Assembly: GCA_021204285.1 (NCBI GenBank)
Contig: JAJPZP010000058.1
Coordinates: forward strand, 1 to 16,641
DNA length: 16,641 bases
From: Lachnospiraceae bacterium
GTDB taxonomy: Bacteria; Bacillota; Clostridia; Lachnospirales; Lachnospiraceae
Direction of reading: 5' to 3'
Numbering within the stretch: position 1 is the stretch's first letter; each line of letters opens with the position of its first letter. Below are positions 7,040-13,714 of this stretch, piece by piece. Made by a program: the position numbers and the translations under genes. The notes beneath the pieces are model-generated. The model was not told the origin of the DNA. It did no database searches and saw nothing but the letters and a program-made list of their open reading frames with translations.

Positions 7040-8077
7040 ATGAGTGAAGATATCAAAATGACAAAACTCGCGTCCTGCGCGGGCTGTGGCGCCAAGGTCG
7101 GCGCCGGTATGCTCGTAAAGCTGCTGAACGATCTGCCCGTCCGCCATGACGAACGGTTGCTCGTCGGCTATGATAAGAGCGACGACGCCTGCGTCTACGT
7201 GGTGAACGACGACACCGCGATCGTGCAGACGCTGGACTTCTTTCCGCCGATCGTCGACGATCCGCGCCTCTTCGGACAGATCGCTGCCTGCAACGCGCTC
7301 AGCGACATCTACGCGATGGGAGCTGAGCCAAAGCTGGCACTCAATATCATGACAATTTCAAACGCGATGACACGTGAAGCTGTGCAGGAGGTACTGCGCG
7401 GCGGTTATGAAAAGGCATATGAGGCGGACACCATCATCGCCGGCGGACACACAATTGAGGATCTGGAGCCAAAATACGGGCTCTCCGTGACCGGCTTCGT
7501 CCACCCGAAGCGCGTTCTGAAAAACACCGGTGCAAAGCCCAGCGATATGCTCATTCTGACAAAACCGCTCGGCATCGGTATCCTGACGACCGCGGCCAAG
7601 GCGGATCTCGTGGACGACGCCACCATGCAGAAGCTCTACGCGCAGATGGCGCGGCTCAACCGCGCCGCACGTGACAGCATGGTGAAGTACGAGATTCACA
7701 GCTGCACCGATGTGACCGGCTTCTCGCTCATGGGACACAGCTACGAGATGGCCGCCGGCAGCGGATGTTCGATCCATCTGCAAACGGATGAAATTCCCTA
7801 TCATCACGAGGCCTGGGACATGGCGGACATGGGCTTTGTCCCCGCCGGGGCCTATCGCAACCGTGACTATGTGGAACATCACGTAAAATGGGATAAAACG
7901 ATTCCTCGTCCGATGCAGGACATCCTCTTCGACCCGCAGACCTCCGGAGGCCTGCTGATCGCCGTCGCCGAGCAGGACGCGCAGACGCTGCTGCGTGAGC
8001 TGCAGGCGCAGATGGACGGCGTGAAGATCGTAGGTTACGTGACCGAATTAAAAGAGCAGGAACTCATCATGGAATAA
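7040..8077 (+). CDS. selD: Selenophosphate synthetase, cysteine form
   Basis: Makes selenophosphate from selenide and ATP, the activated donor for selenocysteine, selenouridine and the labile selenium cofactor of molybdenum hydroxylases. It has 345 residues, against 347 in E. coli. The catalytic region reads SCAGCGAKVG: Cys16 and Lys19 align with E. coli Cys17 and Lys20, so this is not a selenocysteine form, and the second cysteine of E. coli GCGCK is Ala here. Other family features are DDACVYVVNDDTAIVQTLDF, the NALSDIYAMGA motif, IIAGGHTIEDLEPKYGLSVT and DPQTSGGLL near the C-terminus. The ATG at 7040 follows TAAGGAG and is preferred over in-frame codons further upstream. The last 30 bases overlap the convergent yqeC gene. 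Confidence 0.95.
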   Translation: MSEDIKMTKLASCAGCGAKVGAGMLVKLLNDLPVRHDERLLVGYDKSDDACVYVVNDDTAIVQTLDFFPPIVDDPRLFGQIAACNALSDIYAMGAEPKLALNIMTISNAMTREAVQEVLRGGYEKAYEADTIIAGGHTIEDLEPKYGLSVTGFVHPKRVLKNTGAKPSDMLILTKPLGIGILTTAAKADLVDDATMQKLYAQMARLNRAARDSMVKYEIHSCTDVTGFSLMGHSYEMAAGSGCSIHLQTDEIPYHHEAWDMADMGFVPAGAYRNRDYVEHHVKWDKTIPRPMQDILFDPQTSGGLLIAVAEQDAQTLLRELQAQMDGVKIVGYVTELKEQELIME

Positions 8078-8755
8078 AGACCCTTTCAAAAGTTCCGGCT
8101 CGCACAGCAGGCTTCCCATCCGGCAGTCGAGTCCTTTCGCGCGCAGCGAGTGGACAAGCTGCTCTCCTGCCTGTGGATCAGGCAGGCAGTCCGCCTGGTT
8201 CAGCAGCACGCGGACACGCTCCACAGGCAGCTCACAGGAGCGGACAGTCTCCAGCACGCAGTATAAAAATTCCTCCGAACCGACAGGCTGTCCCGCAGCC
8301 CAGGCAGGATTCCGCTCATAGTGATGAACCACCTCTGCCATCGGTTTCCCGAGTGCAGAAAGTCCTGCTACAACAAGGCAGATATCCGTGTCCGGCAGGA
8401 TCACCGGCTCACCCGGGCGATGCAGTTTCAGCGGCAGCCGCTTTGCACCGTCTGCCTCATAGACAGTCAGTTCTGCCGCATATACAGCCTGCTCCAGAAG
8501 GGTATCCGGCAGGCTTCCCATCTTTCCGTTCTCCGCTCTGCTTCCCACGCAGAGAATCCCCGGCTTCTTTACTTCTTTCATCAGTTCTTCCGCAGACGGT
8601 TCCAGAAGCAGTTTCCGGCACTCCGGCGGTTCGACCGGATACATATGCGTCGTCGTGGTGAGTAGCACGCTGTGCCCGGCGCCCGCCATGGCAAGCTGTT
8701 TTACCGCCGTTGTCTTCCCTCCCGCACCTGCAACTGCGATGCAATGTCGTTTCAA
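8048..8755 (-). CDS. yqeC: Selenium-dependent molybdenum hydroxylase accessory protein YqeC
   Basis: Accessory factor found with selenium-dependent molybdenum hydroxylases; its exact step is unknown. The N-terminus has a P-loop, AVAGAGGKTTAV (Gly10-Thr16), so it probably binds or hydrolyses a nucleotide. Later, LLTTTTHMYP and VYEADGAKRLPLKLH are recognisable YqeC-family stretches. From the chosen start it has 235 residues. That start is a TTG at 8755-8753, chosen because AAAGGAGAGA sits 8 bases upstream (8770-8761); the in-frame GTG at 8800 has no ribosome site. It is the last gene of the minus-strand cluster, 54 bases after mocA. Its 3' end overlaps selD by 30 bases in convergent orientation, with no terminator visible between them. 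Confidence 0.88.
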   Translation of the reverse strand: MKRHCIAVAGAGGKTTAVKQLAMAGAGHSVLLTTTTHMYPVEPPECRKLLLEPSAEELMKEVKKPGILCVGSRAENGKMGSLPDTLLEQAVYAAELTVYEADGAKRLPLKLHRPGEPVILPDTDICLVVAGLSALGKPMAEVVHHYERNPAWAAGQPVGSEEFLYCVLETVRSCELPVERVRVLLNQADCLPDPQAGEQLVHSLRAKGLDCRMGSLLCEPELLKGSLFHDEFLLF

Positions 8756-8809
8756 AATTTTCTCTCCTTTTTCACCGTTATCCCTCCTGCCAACCCCCAC
8801 GCACAGGTT

Positions 8810-9385
8810 TCACAGCATATCCTCAGGTAAATCTATATCCCGCAGCTCCTCTTCCGGAACCTCCATCTCCCAGATATCCTCCGGATGACGCCGGATGATC
8901 TGTCTCCCGCCGCGGTCGCCGGCCAGCGTCAGCAGCTCTTCCCGGTATTTTGCCCTGAAAATACAGGGACTCCCCTTCTTCACGCTGCCGATACCAAGAC
9001 CGCTTTCTATAAGACCCTCCACAAGGCGCACGATGCTCTCCGCGGAGAGGTATGGCTGATCCGCGACGAAATAGAGATAAAACTCTGTGTCCGCCGGCGC
9101 GTTTATCGTCCCCAGCCGGATGGATGCGGTGATCCCCTCCGCACTGTTCGGATTCTGGACTGCCTCCACTCCCAGCGAACGGGCATGCCCCAGAATCTCT
9201 TCATACTGAGAGGTCACGATCACACTCGTCTGAAATCGCCCTGAAATTTCCAGTCGTCCGGCAGCCTCCCGGAGATGCTGAAGGCCATGCTGATACAGGA
9301 GCCGCCCCTGCAGTGGTACCAGCAGCTTATTGGAACCAAAACGGCGTCCAAAACCGGACGCCATGTAGATCATCGCAAGTCTCAT
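8810..9385 (-). CDS. mocA: Molybdenum cofactor cytidylyltransferase-like protein
   Basis: MobA/MocA-type nucleotidyltransferase of 191 residues that attaches CMP to molybdopterin cofactor for enzymes of the xanthine dehydrogenase family; cytoplasmic. The N-terminal nucleotide-binding loop is MASGFGRRFGSNKLL (residues 8-22), a variant of the usual LAAGxSxRMGxxKLL in which the Ala-Gly is Ser-Gly and Met is Phe. VADQPYLS (107-114) is the metal-binding motif and GDRGGR (157-161) plus DIDLPED at the C-terminus are also conserved. CMP in preference to GMP is inferred from the gene neighbourhood (yqeB, yqeC, XdhC), where the family is called MocA or YgfJ. Start follows the yqeB stop by three bases, so translation is probably coupled. 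Confidence 0.88.
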   Translation of the reverse strand: MRLAMIYMASGFGRRFGSNKLLVPLQGRLLYQHGLQHLREAAGRLEISGRFQTSVIVTSQYEEILGHARSLGVEAVQNPNSAEGITASIRLGTINAPADTEFYLYFVADQPYLSAESIVRLVEGLIESGLGIGSVKKGSPCIFRAKYREELLTLAGDRGGRQIIRRHPEDIWEMEVPEEELRDIDLPEDML

Positions 9386-9388
9386 ATA

Positions 9389-10213
9389 TTAATACCCCTG
9401 CTTCTGTTCCAGATACAGAAGAGCTTCAAGAACAGAGCCTCCGATACAACGCGCCTTATCTGAGATCGTGAAACAGTTTTTATATTCACTTTCACGCGGG
9501 TCGATGTCTGCGATCTTAAAACCTTTCGTCACCGGATACCGATCCCGGATGATACCGCGCAGCAGCCCCGTAAGGGAGGCGCGCACCTCCACGCTGCCCT
9601 GCTCCGTCTCCACAACGGCGATTACCTGCTCTTTTTCCACGAGATCGCCGATCTCGGCATATCTCCGGAACGTTCCCGCCGCGGGGGAGTGGATCACCCG
9701 CTCCTTTCCGTAGCCCGCGATTATCCCCGGCGTACCGGTGTTCGGCTGCGCGCTGCCCGACTCGATGACACGACCCAGGTCATGGCCACGCATCGTCTCA
9801 ATCACAAGGTCAACATCTTCACCAGCCGTAAAGCCCGGGCCAAGACCGATCGTCTTGTCCGCCATCGCCCTCGTCGTGCCAAGATTGCGCTTCGCAAGAA
9901 TCGCGTCAATCAGCGCCCAGGGGCGCACTTCCCCGAGAATCCGGCAGGCTTCATCGACAAGGATCGGGATCTCACCCTGCGAGAGAATCTCCTGCGCTTC
10001 CGGATAGCCGGACGCTTTTCTGCAGCGGACGCCCTCGATCTCACTCACACCGTCATATACCGCCTCGCAGAAAGCCACCCTGCGGCGAATCGCCGATGGG
10101 CTGGCCGTCTCCAGCACGATGACCGGATAGCCGCAGCGGTGCAGTCGGTGAATCGTCCCCGTGGCGATGTCGCCGCCGCCTCTGACGATGATAAGCTGAC
10201 TCTCTCTTCCCAT
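9389..10213 (-). CDS. yqeB: Selenium-dependent molybdenum cofactor protein YqeB (EF2563 family)
   Basis: Accessory protein of 274 residues that is a marker of selenium-dependent molybdenum hydroxylase systems; its chemical role is not proven. It begins with a dinucleotide-type glycine motif, IVRGGGDIATGTIHRL (about residues 9-24), then ETASPSAIRRRVAFCEAVYDG, with a Cys in the conserved segment. The central GLGPGFTAGEDVDLVIET and the later TGTPGIIAGYGKERVIHSPA are also family-specific. The ATG at 10213 has a GAAGGAC site about 11 bases upstream. It begins a yqeB-mocA-yqeC run and is separated from modC by 92 bases that contain an inverted repeat, so it may have its own promoter or be read through from modC. 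Confidence 0.9.
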   Translation of the reverse strand: MGRESQLIIVRGGGDIATGTIHRLHRCGYPVIVLETASPSAIRRRVAFCEAVYDGVSEIEGVRCRKASGYPEAQEILSQGEIPILVDEACRILGEVRPWALIDAILAKRNLGTTRAMADKTIGLGPGFTAGEDVDLVIETMRGHDLGRVIESGSAQPNTGTPGIIAGYGKERVIHSPAAGTFRRYAEIGDLVEKEQVIAVVETEQGSVEVRASLTGLLRGIIRDRYPVTKGFKIADIDPRESEYKNCFTISDKARCIGGSVLEALLYLEQKQGY

Positions 10214-10244
10214 GGTAAACCGTGTCCTTCTTTCCTGTTTGTCT

Positions 10245-10271
10245 ATGGAACATTTTATGACATTGTACCAT
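10245..10271. promoter_or_regulatory. Imperfect inverted repeat upstream of yqeB
   Basis: ATGGAACATT (10245-10254) and ATTGTACCAT (10262-10271) match in 8 of 10 positions when folded. On the minus strand the right arm contains TACAAT, a possible -10 for yqeB, but no matching -35 is evident. It could be an operator or chance; it is the only notable structure in the modC-yqeB gap. Confidence 0.3.
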
Positions 10272-10305
10272 TTTCGTTATGCTGCATCATCTATAAACCT
10301 GGGCG

Positions 10306-11358
10306 CTAATCCTTCAGCAGCAGAAGCTTCTCCGCCAGTATCTGAAGCCAGCGCGGCAGTCCCTTTTCCTCATAGAGTGGCCAGTCGTTCCGCTGGACAA
10401 ACCAGCAGATCTCTTCCGCACCTTCCTGCGCAGCAAGGAAGTATTTCCGTTCTAACTGCAGTCTGGCGATACTGTTCACCTGCACGGCCATGCTGTTCGC
10501 CGGGCGCTCCTCCTCCCAGCATGGCACAAAATCATGAGCACGCAGCCCTATACAGCTGATATCTTCCGCAATCTCCCGCTCCAGGGAAAGCGTCGTCCCC
10601 CACTGAGGGACATCCAGCGTATGCGCATCAAGCCGCCGAACCGGTACAAGATTCTTACAGCCGGTCAGACGTGCCGCCTCCTTGTGCTCCGGGTTCGCGA
10701 AAACCTCTCCGGTCTTTCCGTAGCAGATATCCTTCCCCTGATCCATGATCAGCAGTTCCTCGCAGAGCTGGTAGATCTCATCCCTGCTGTGGGACACGAG
10801 GATAACATTTCCCTTATATTCCGCAAGCAGCTCCTGCATCTCCTGCTGCAGCCGTTCCTTCAGAAATGCGTCCAGCGCGGAGAAAGGCTCATCGAGCATG
10901 ATCATATCCGGCTCATAAACCATGATGCGTGCAAGTGCCACACGCTGCTGCTGGCCGCCCGAGAGCTCGCCGGGCAGCCGGTCGCCAAGCCCGTCCAGCT
11001 GAAAGCGGTGCAACATCTGCTCCACTTTCTCAGCTTTTTCTTCCTTACCGCACTTCAGCCCTGTGGCGATGTTCGCCTTCACGCTCATCGTCGGAAACAG
11101 CGCGTAATTCTGAAACAGGTAACCCACGTTCCGTTTCTGCGGCTTCCAGTTACACTTCGTAGCCGAATCATACATCGTGCGTCCGTCGATCACGATCTGC
11201 CCTTCGTCCGGCTTCTCGATGCCCGCGATGCACTTGAGCGTCATGCTCTTGCCACAGCCGGACGCGCCGAGGATCCCGATTCTCCGGCAGTCGCTCTCCA
11301 GTTTTACATGCAGGGAAAAGTCACCCAGCTTCTTTTTGATATCCGCTTTGATTGCCAT
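10306..11358 (-). CDS. modC: Molybdate ABC transporter, ATP-binding protein
   Basis: ATPase subunit that powers molybdate import with ModB and ModA; peripheral at the inner face of the membrane. All nucleotide-site motifs are visible: Walker A GASGCGKS (31-38), Q-loop FQNYALFPT (82-90), signature LSGGQQQRVALAR (132-144), Walker B MIMLDEP (152-158) and the switch His190 in VSHSRDE. The first 230 residues are the ABC domain. The remaining 120 or so are a diverged accessory domain in the place where ModC proteins carry a MOP/TOBE molybdate-binding domain, though I see no clear MOP signature. Total length, 350, is normal. It starts 21 bases after the modB stop, behind GGGGAAGG. Substrate is assigned from the ModA and ModB neighbours. 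Confidence 0.92.
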   Translation of the reverse strand: MAIKADIKKKLGDFSLHVKLESDCRRIGILGASGCGKSMTLKCIAGIEKPDEGQIVIDGRTMYDSATKCNWKPQKRNVGYLFQNYALFPTMSVKANIATGLKCGKEEKAEKVEQMLHRFQLDGLGDRLPGELSGGQQQRVALARIMVYEPDMIMLDEPFSALDAFLKERLQQEMQELLAEYKGNVILVSHSRDEIYQLCEELLIMDQGKDICYGKTGEVFANPEHKEAARLTGCKNLVPVRRLDAHTLDVPQWGTTLSLEREIAEDISCIGLRAHDFVPCWEEERPANSMAVQVNSIARLQLERKYFLAAQEGAEEICWFVQRNDWPLYEEKGLPRWLQILAEKLLLLKD

Positions 11359-11379
11359 CTATGTACCTTCCCCGCTTTC

Positions 11380-12084
11380 TCACCACTGCTTGATATTCTT
11401 CATATTTCCGCCCGTGACCAGATTCATCAGGAAGATGATCACGAAAGCGATAATCATGACGATCACAACCCACACGCCTGCAGTCGCATAATCCCCGTCC
11501 TGAATGACCATGGCGATCTTCTGCGAAATCGTACTGGTCTTACCCGGAATATTGCCGGCCAGCATCGAGGTCGCTCCGTACTCGCCGAGCGCACGCGCAA
11601 AGGTCAGGATCGTACCCGAGACAACACCGGGTCCCGCAGTCGGCACGGTCACCTTCCAGAAAATAGCGGTATCACTCATCCCGAGCGTACGCCCCGCATA
11701 AATCAGATTCACGTCCACCTGCTCGAAAGCCGCCCGCGCGTTGCGGTACATCAGCGGGAAAGCAATCACCGTCGCCGCGATAATACAGCCTGCCCAGGAC
11801 TGCACGATCTTAATATTGAAATTGTCATACAGGAAAATGCCGAAGGGCCTTCTGCGGCTGAACAGAAGCAACAGAAAAAAACCCATCACAGTGGGCGGCA
11901 GCACCATCGGCAGGGTCAGAATACCGTCCGTGACCGCTTTCAGCCTCGGTCCCGCCTTCAGTACCTTGCGCGCCGCAAAGATACCGAGGAAAAAGGAAAT
12001 AATCGTCGCCACAACGCCCGTTTTCAGCGAGATGAACAGCGGGCTCCAGTTCAGACCTTTCAGGATCTCCAGGATCTCTTCCAT
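11380..12084 (-). CDS. modB: Molybdate ABC transporter, permease
   Basis: Membrane subunit of the molybdate importer; 234 residues with about five or six hydrophobic segments, the usual size. The cytoplasmic EAA loop that docks ModC is recognisable around NLIYAGRTLGMSDTAIFWKV with the trailing PTAGPG, and FARALGEYGATSMLAG is a strong ModB/CysT-type motif. Early LPMVLPPTVMGFFLLLLFS is also characteristic of ModB. Start is the ATG at 12084, with GGGAGGAATG giving the ribosome site. It lies 85 bases after modA, across a strong stem-loop, in a modA-modB-modC order that is standard for the system. Confidence 0.94.
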   Translation of the reverse strand: MEEILEILKGLNWSPLFISLKTGVVATIISFFLGIFAARKVLKAGPRLKAVTDGILTLPMVLPPTVMGFFLLLLFSRRRPFGIFLYDNFNIKIVQSWAGCIIAATVIAFPLMYRNARAAFEQVDVNLIYAGRTLGMSDTAIFWKVTVPTAGPGVVSGTILTFARALGEYGATSMLAGNIPGKTSTISQKIAMVIQDGDYATAGVWVVIVMIIAFVIIFLMNLVTGGNMKNIKQW

Positions 12085-12114
12085 ACCAACATTCCTCCCG
12101 TTTATTCATGGAAA

Positions 12115-12150
12115 GGCTGGCGCAGGAGATATACCTCCCCCACGCCAGCC
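12115..12150 (-). promoter_or_regulatory. Stem-loop between modA and modB, likely mRNA stabiliser or attenuator
   Basis: GGCTGGCG (12115-12122) and CGCCAGCC (12143-12150) pair perfectly, and an inner GGAG/CTCC can extend the fold. On the minus strand it lies just after the modA stop and is followed by only three T, so it is a weak terminator at best. Such elements after binding-protein genes commonly protect the 3' end of the modA message and lower expression of the membrane components; that role here is inferred. Confidence 0.65.
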
Positions 12151-12169
12151 TTCTTATCGTCTGTTTCTC

Positions 12170-13120
12170 TTACAGATCTGTATCGAAATAGTAGCTGTCG
12201 AGCACGTCCTTCACCTCATCCGACAGGATGTAAGCAAGGAAGTCCGCGGCCGCCTCAGTCTGCAGCTCATCCGCCTCATCGTTCTGTACCTGGCAGATCG
12301 GATAGATGACATCGCCGGTCAGATCGTAGCTGACGACTTCAAGAATCTCTACCATATCCTCATAGCCGTAGGTATCAGAATAGTAGGTTGTACCAACCTC
12401 ACAGGACGCTTCCTTCACCGCCTCAAGCACCTTGCTGACGTTGCTCTGCTCGCTGATCTCCACACCGCCGAGCGCCTCGGAAACTTCCTCCGTCGTGTAT
12501 TCAGAAGCTTCCTTGGAACCATCAAGCACGCCCATGCTGATCAGAGCCTCGCGCGTATATTTGCCGACCGGCACGCTGCCATCCGCAAGCGCAATGCTCT
12601 CCGCATCGCCGATATTGTCAAGGCCGGTGACGCTCGTCTCAGAGCCCGCATAGGTGATGACAACCACCTGGTTGTTCAGCACATCCGCTCTCGTCCCCTC
12701 GACGATCAGGCCATCCTCCTCAAGCGTATTCATCTGCTTCTGCGCTGCGGAGAAGAAGATATCGCACTCATAGCCTTCCTCAATCTGTGTGAGCAGGGTA
12801 CCTGAGCTGTCCGCATTCAGCGTGATCGTCACATTCGGCTGGATCTCGTTGTACATACTGACGATCTCCTGCATCACCGTATTCAGACTGGCCGCGATGA
12901 AGACCTGAATCTCGGTCTCTTCAAAAACCTCCGCAGTCTCTTCCTCTGCCTCCCCGGCTTCTTCCGTGGCCGCTTCCTCTGCTACCTCCTCTTCCTCTGC
13001 CGTCTCCTCTTCCGTTGTCTCCTCCGCTTCGCTGCTGCTCGACGAAGAATTGCTTCCGCAGGCTGCAAGGCCGAAGGCCATCGTCGCTGCCAGCAGAACT
13101 GCCACTACTCTCTTTTTCAT
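12170..13120 (-). CDS. modA: Molybdate-binding lipoprotein of ABC transporter
   Basis: Extracellular solute-binding protein anchored to the membrane; delivers molybdate (or tungstate) to ModB. It begins with a lipoprotein signal, MKKRVVAVLLAATMAFGLAA, with the acylated Cys21 in LAAC. Residues 22-70 are an unusual low-complexity tether: a Ser run followed by a nearly all Glu, Ala and Thr stretch. The binding domain then starts at IQVFIAASLN, with oxyanion-site serines Ser78 and Ser105/Ser106 (NADSSGTLL), followed by DIFFSAAQKQMNTLEEDG and VPVGKYTREAL, all ModA signatures. The 316-residue length exceeds typical ModA because of the tether. ATG follows AAGGAGAG. A TATAAA box and a long inverted repeat lie directly upstream. 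Confidence 0.95.
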   Translation of the reverse strand: MKKRVVAVLLAATMAFGLAACGSNSSSSSSEAEETTEEETAEEEEVAEEAATEEAGEAEEETAEVFEETEIQVFIAASLNTVMQEIVSMYNEIQPNVTITLNADSSGTLLTQIEEGYECDIFFSAAQKQMNTLEEDGLIVEGTRADVLNNQVVVITYAGSETSVTGLDNIGDAESIALADGSVPVGKYTREALISMGVLDGSKEASEYTTEEVSEALGGVEISEQSNVSKVLEAVKEASCEVGTTYYSDTYGYEDMVEILEVVSYDLTGDVIYPICQVQNDEADELQTEAAADFLAYILSDEVKDVLDSYYFDTDL

Positions 13121-13146
13121 AGTCTCTCTCCTTTTCTTTGAAAAAT

Positions 13147-13152
13147 TTTATA
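13147..13152 (-). promoter_or_regulatory. Candidate -10 box of the modABC promoter
   Basis: On the minus strand TATAAA lies here, 27 bases before the modA ATG, which leaves room for a short leader containing the AAGGAGAG site. No consensus -35 is seen at 16-18 bases; that position falls inside the inverted repeat at 13155-13192. Together with the 109-base gap after moaC it suggests modABC has a separate, regulated start. Confidence 0.45.
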
Positions 13153-13154
13153 TC

Positions 13155-13192
13155 GTCGAACCGTTCGTTTTTTTTAAACCTAACGCTTCGAC
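13155..13192. promoter_or_regulatory. Long inverted repeat upstream of modA, candidate ModE-like operator
   Basis: The left arm GTCGAACCGTTCGTTT (13155-13170) and right arm 13176-13192, whose complement reads GTCGAAGCGTTAGGTTT, match except for one substitution and a one- or two-base difference, around a T5 centre. It abuts the candidate modA -10 box. Neither strand shows a T tract after the hairpin, so a terminator is unlikely. A dimeric DNA-binding protein is the natural reader, and the ModE-like protein encoded at 15771-16118 is the obvious candidate, but that is inference. Confidence 0.6.
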
Positions 13193-13229
13193 AGAAAAAC
13201 GAACTCCGAAGAATCCGTAATTCCCTGAA

Positions 13230-13709
13230 TCAATCAGGCGCTTTGTAAATACCGCTTTTGCCGCCGGACTTCCGAAGCAGCCGGATGCCGTCCATCCGCA
13301 TTCCTCTGTCCACGGCCTTACACATGTCGTAAATCGTGAGCAGGGCGATCTGCACACCAGTCAGTGCTTCCATCTCGACGCCGGTCTTGTCGACTGTTCG
13401 CGCCGTGCATCGCACTTCAATCTCACCGCTCTCATCCCGCAATTCAAAATCAACCGTGACTCCGGTAAGTTTCACGATATGACAGAGCGGAATCAGCTCC
13501 GAACATTTCTTCGCTCCCATGATCCCGGCGATCCGCGCAACGCCCAGGACATCTCCCTTCGACATCGCACCGATCTTCACCTTCTCATAGCACTCCGGGC
13601 TCATATGGATTCTACCGCAGGCGGTCGCCTCTCTTTCCGTGTCCGCCTTCGCGCTGACATCCACCATGACCGCGCTGCCATTTTTATCGAAATGCGTAAA
13701 TCCTTCCAT
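13230..13709 (-). CDS. moaC: Cyclic pyranopterin monophosphate synthase
   Basis: Second step of molybdopterin synthesis: converts the MoaA product, 3',8-cyclo-7,8-dihydro-GTP, to cyclic pyranopterin monophosphate; cytoplasmic. The 159-residue length matches the family. The catalytic residues known from E. coli fall at the same numbers here: Lys51, His77, Glu112, Glu114, Asp128, Lys131 and Lys147. Motifs visible are ELIPLCH (71-77), VEMEALTG (111-118), YDMCKAVD (127-134) and KSGGKSG. The residue after the motif His is Ile where E. coli has Pro. It begins five bases after the XdhC-family stop, and its ribosome site GGAGGTGG lies inside that gene. No moaA, moaB, moaD or moaE is in the window, so the rest of the pathway must be elsewhere. 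Confidence 0.96.
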   Translation of the reverse strand: MEGFTHFDKNGSAVMVDVSAKADTEREATACGRIHMSPECYEKVKIGAMSKGDVLGVARIAGIMGAKKCSELIPLCHIVKLTGVTVDFELRDESGEIEVRCTARTVDKTGVEMEALTGVQIALLTIYDMCKAVDRGMRMDGIRLLRKSGGKSGIYKAPD

Positions 13710-13714
13710 ATACT

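Noticed and set aside
7040..8077. Selenocysteine-encoding TGA in selD
   Set aside because: The catalytic position is a Cys codon and the frame is open throughout, so SelD here is not a selenoprotein. I also saw no interrupted frame elsewhere in the window that would suggest a hidden selenoprotein.
8756..8800. Longer YqeC starting at GTG 8800
   Set aside because: There is no ribosome site before this GTG and the added 15 residues are charged and unlike the family start. The TTG at 8755 has a strong AAGGAGAG site at the right distance.
10534..12309. A 591-codon plus-strand open frame opposite modC and modB
   Set aside because: The translation is low in hydrophobic order, His and Arg rich, and spans two clear minus-strand genes and the gap between them. 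GC-rich codon bias explains the lack of stops.
13155..13192. Rho-independent terminator for moaC
   Set aside because: The stem is long, but on the minus strand it is followed by GATATAAAATT and no T run, and the pairing is AT-rich in its inner part. An operator is more likely.
13121..13229. Possible molybdenum cofactor riboswitch upstream of modA
   Set aside because: The gap is only 109 bases and is dominated by one inverted repeat and a short leader; there is no room or match for the large Moco RNA.
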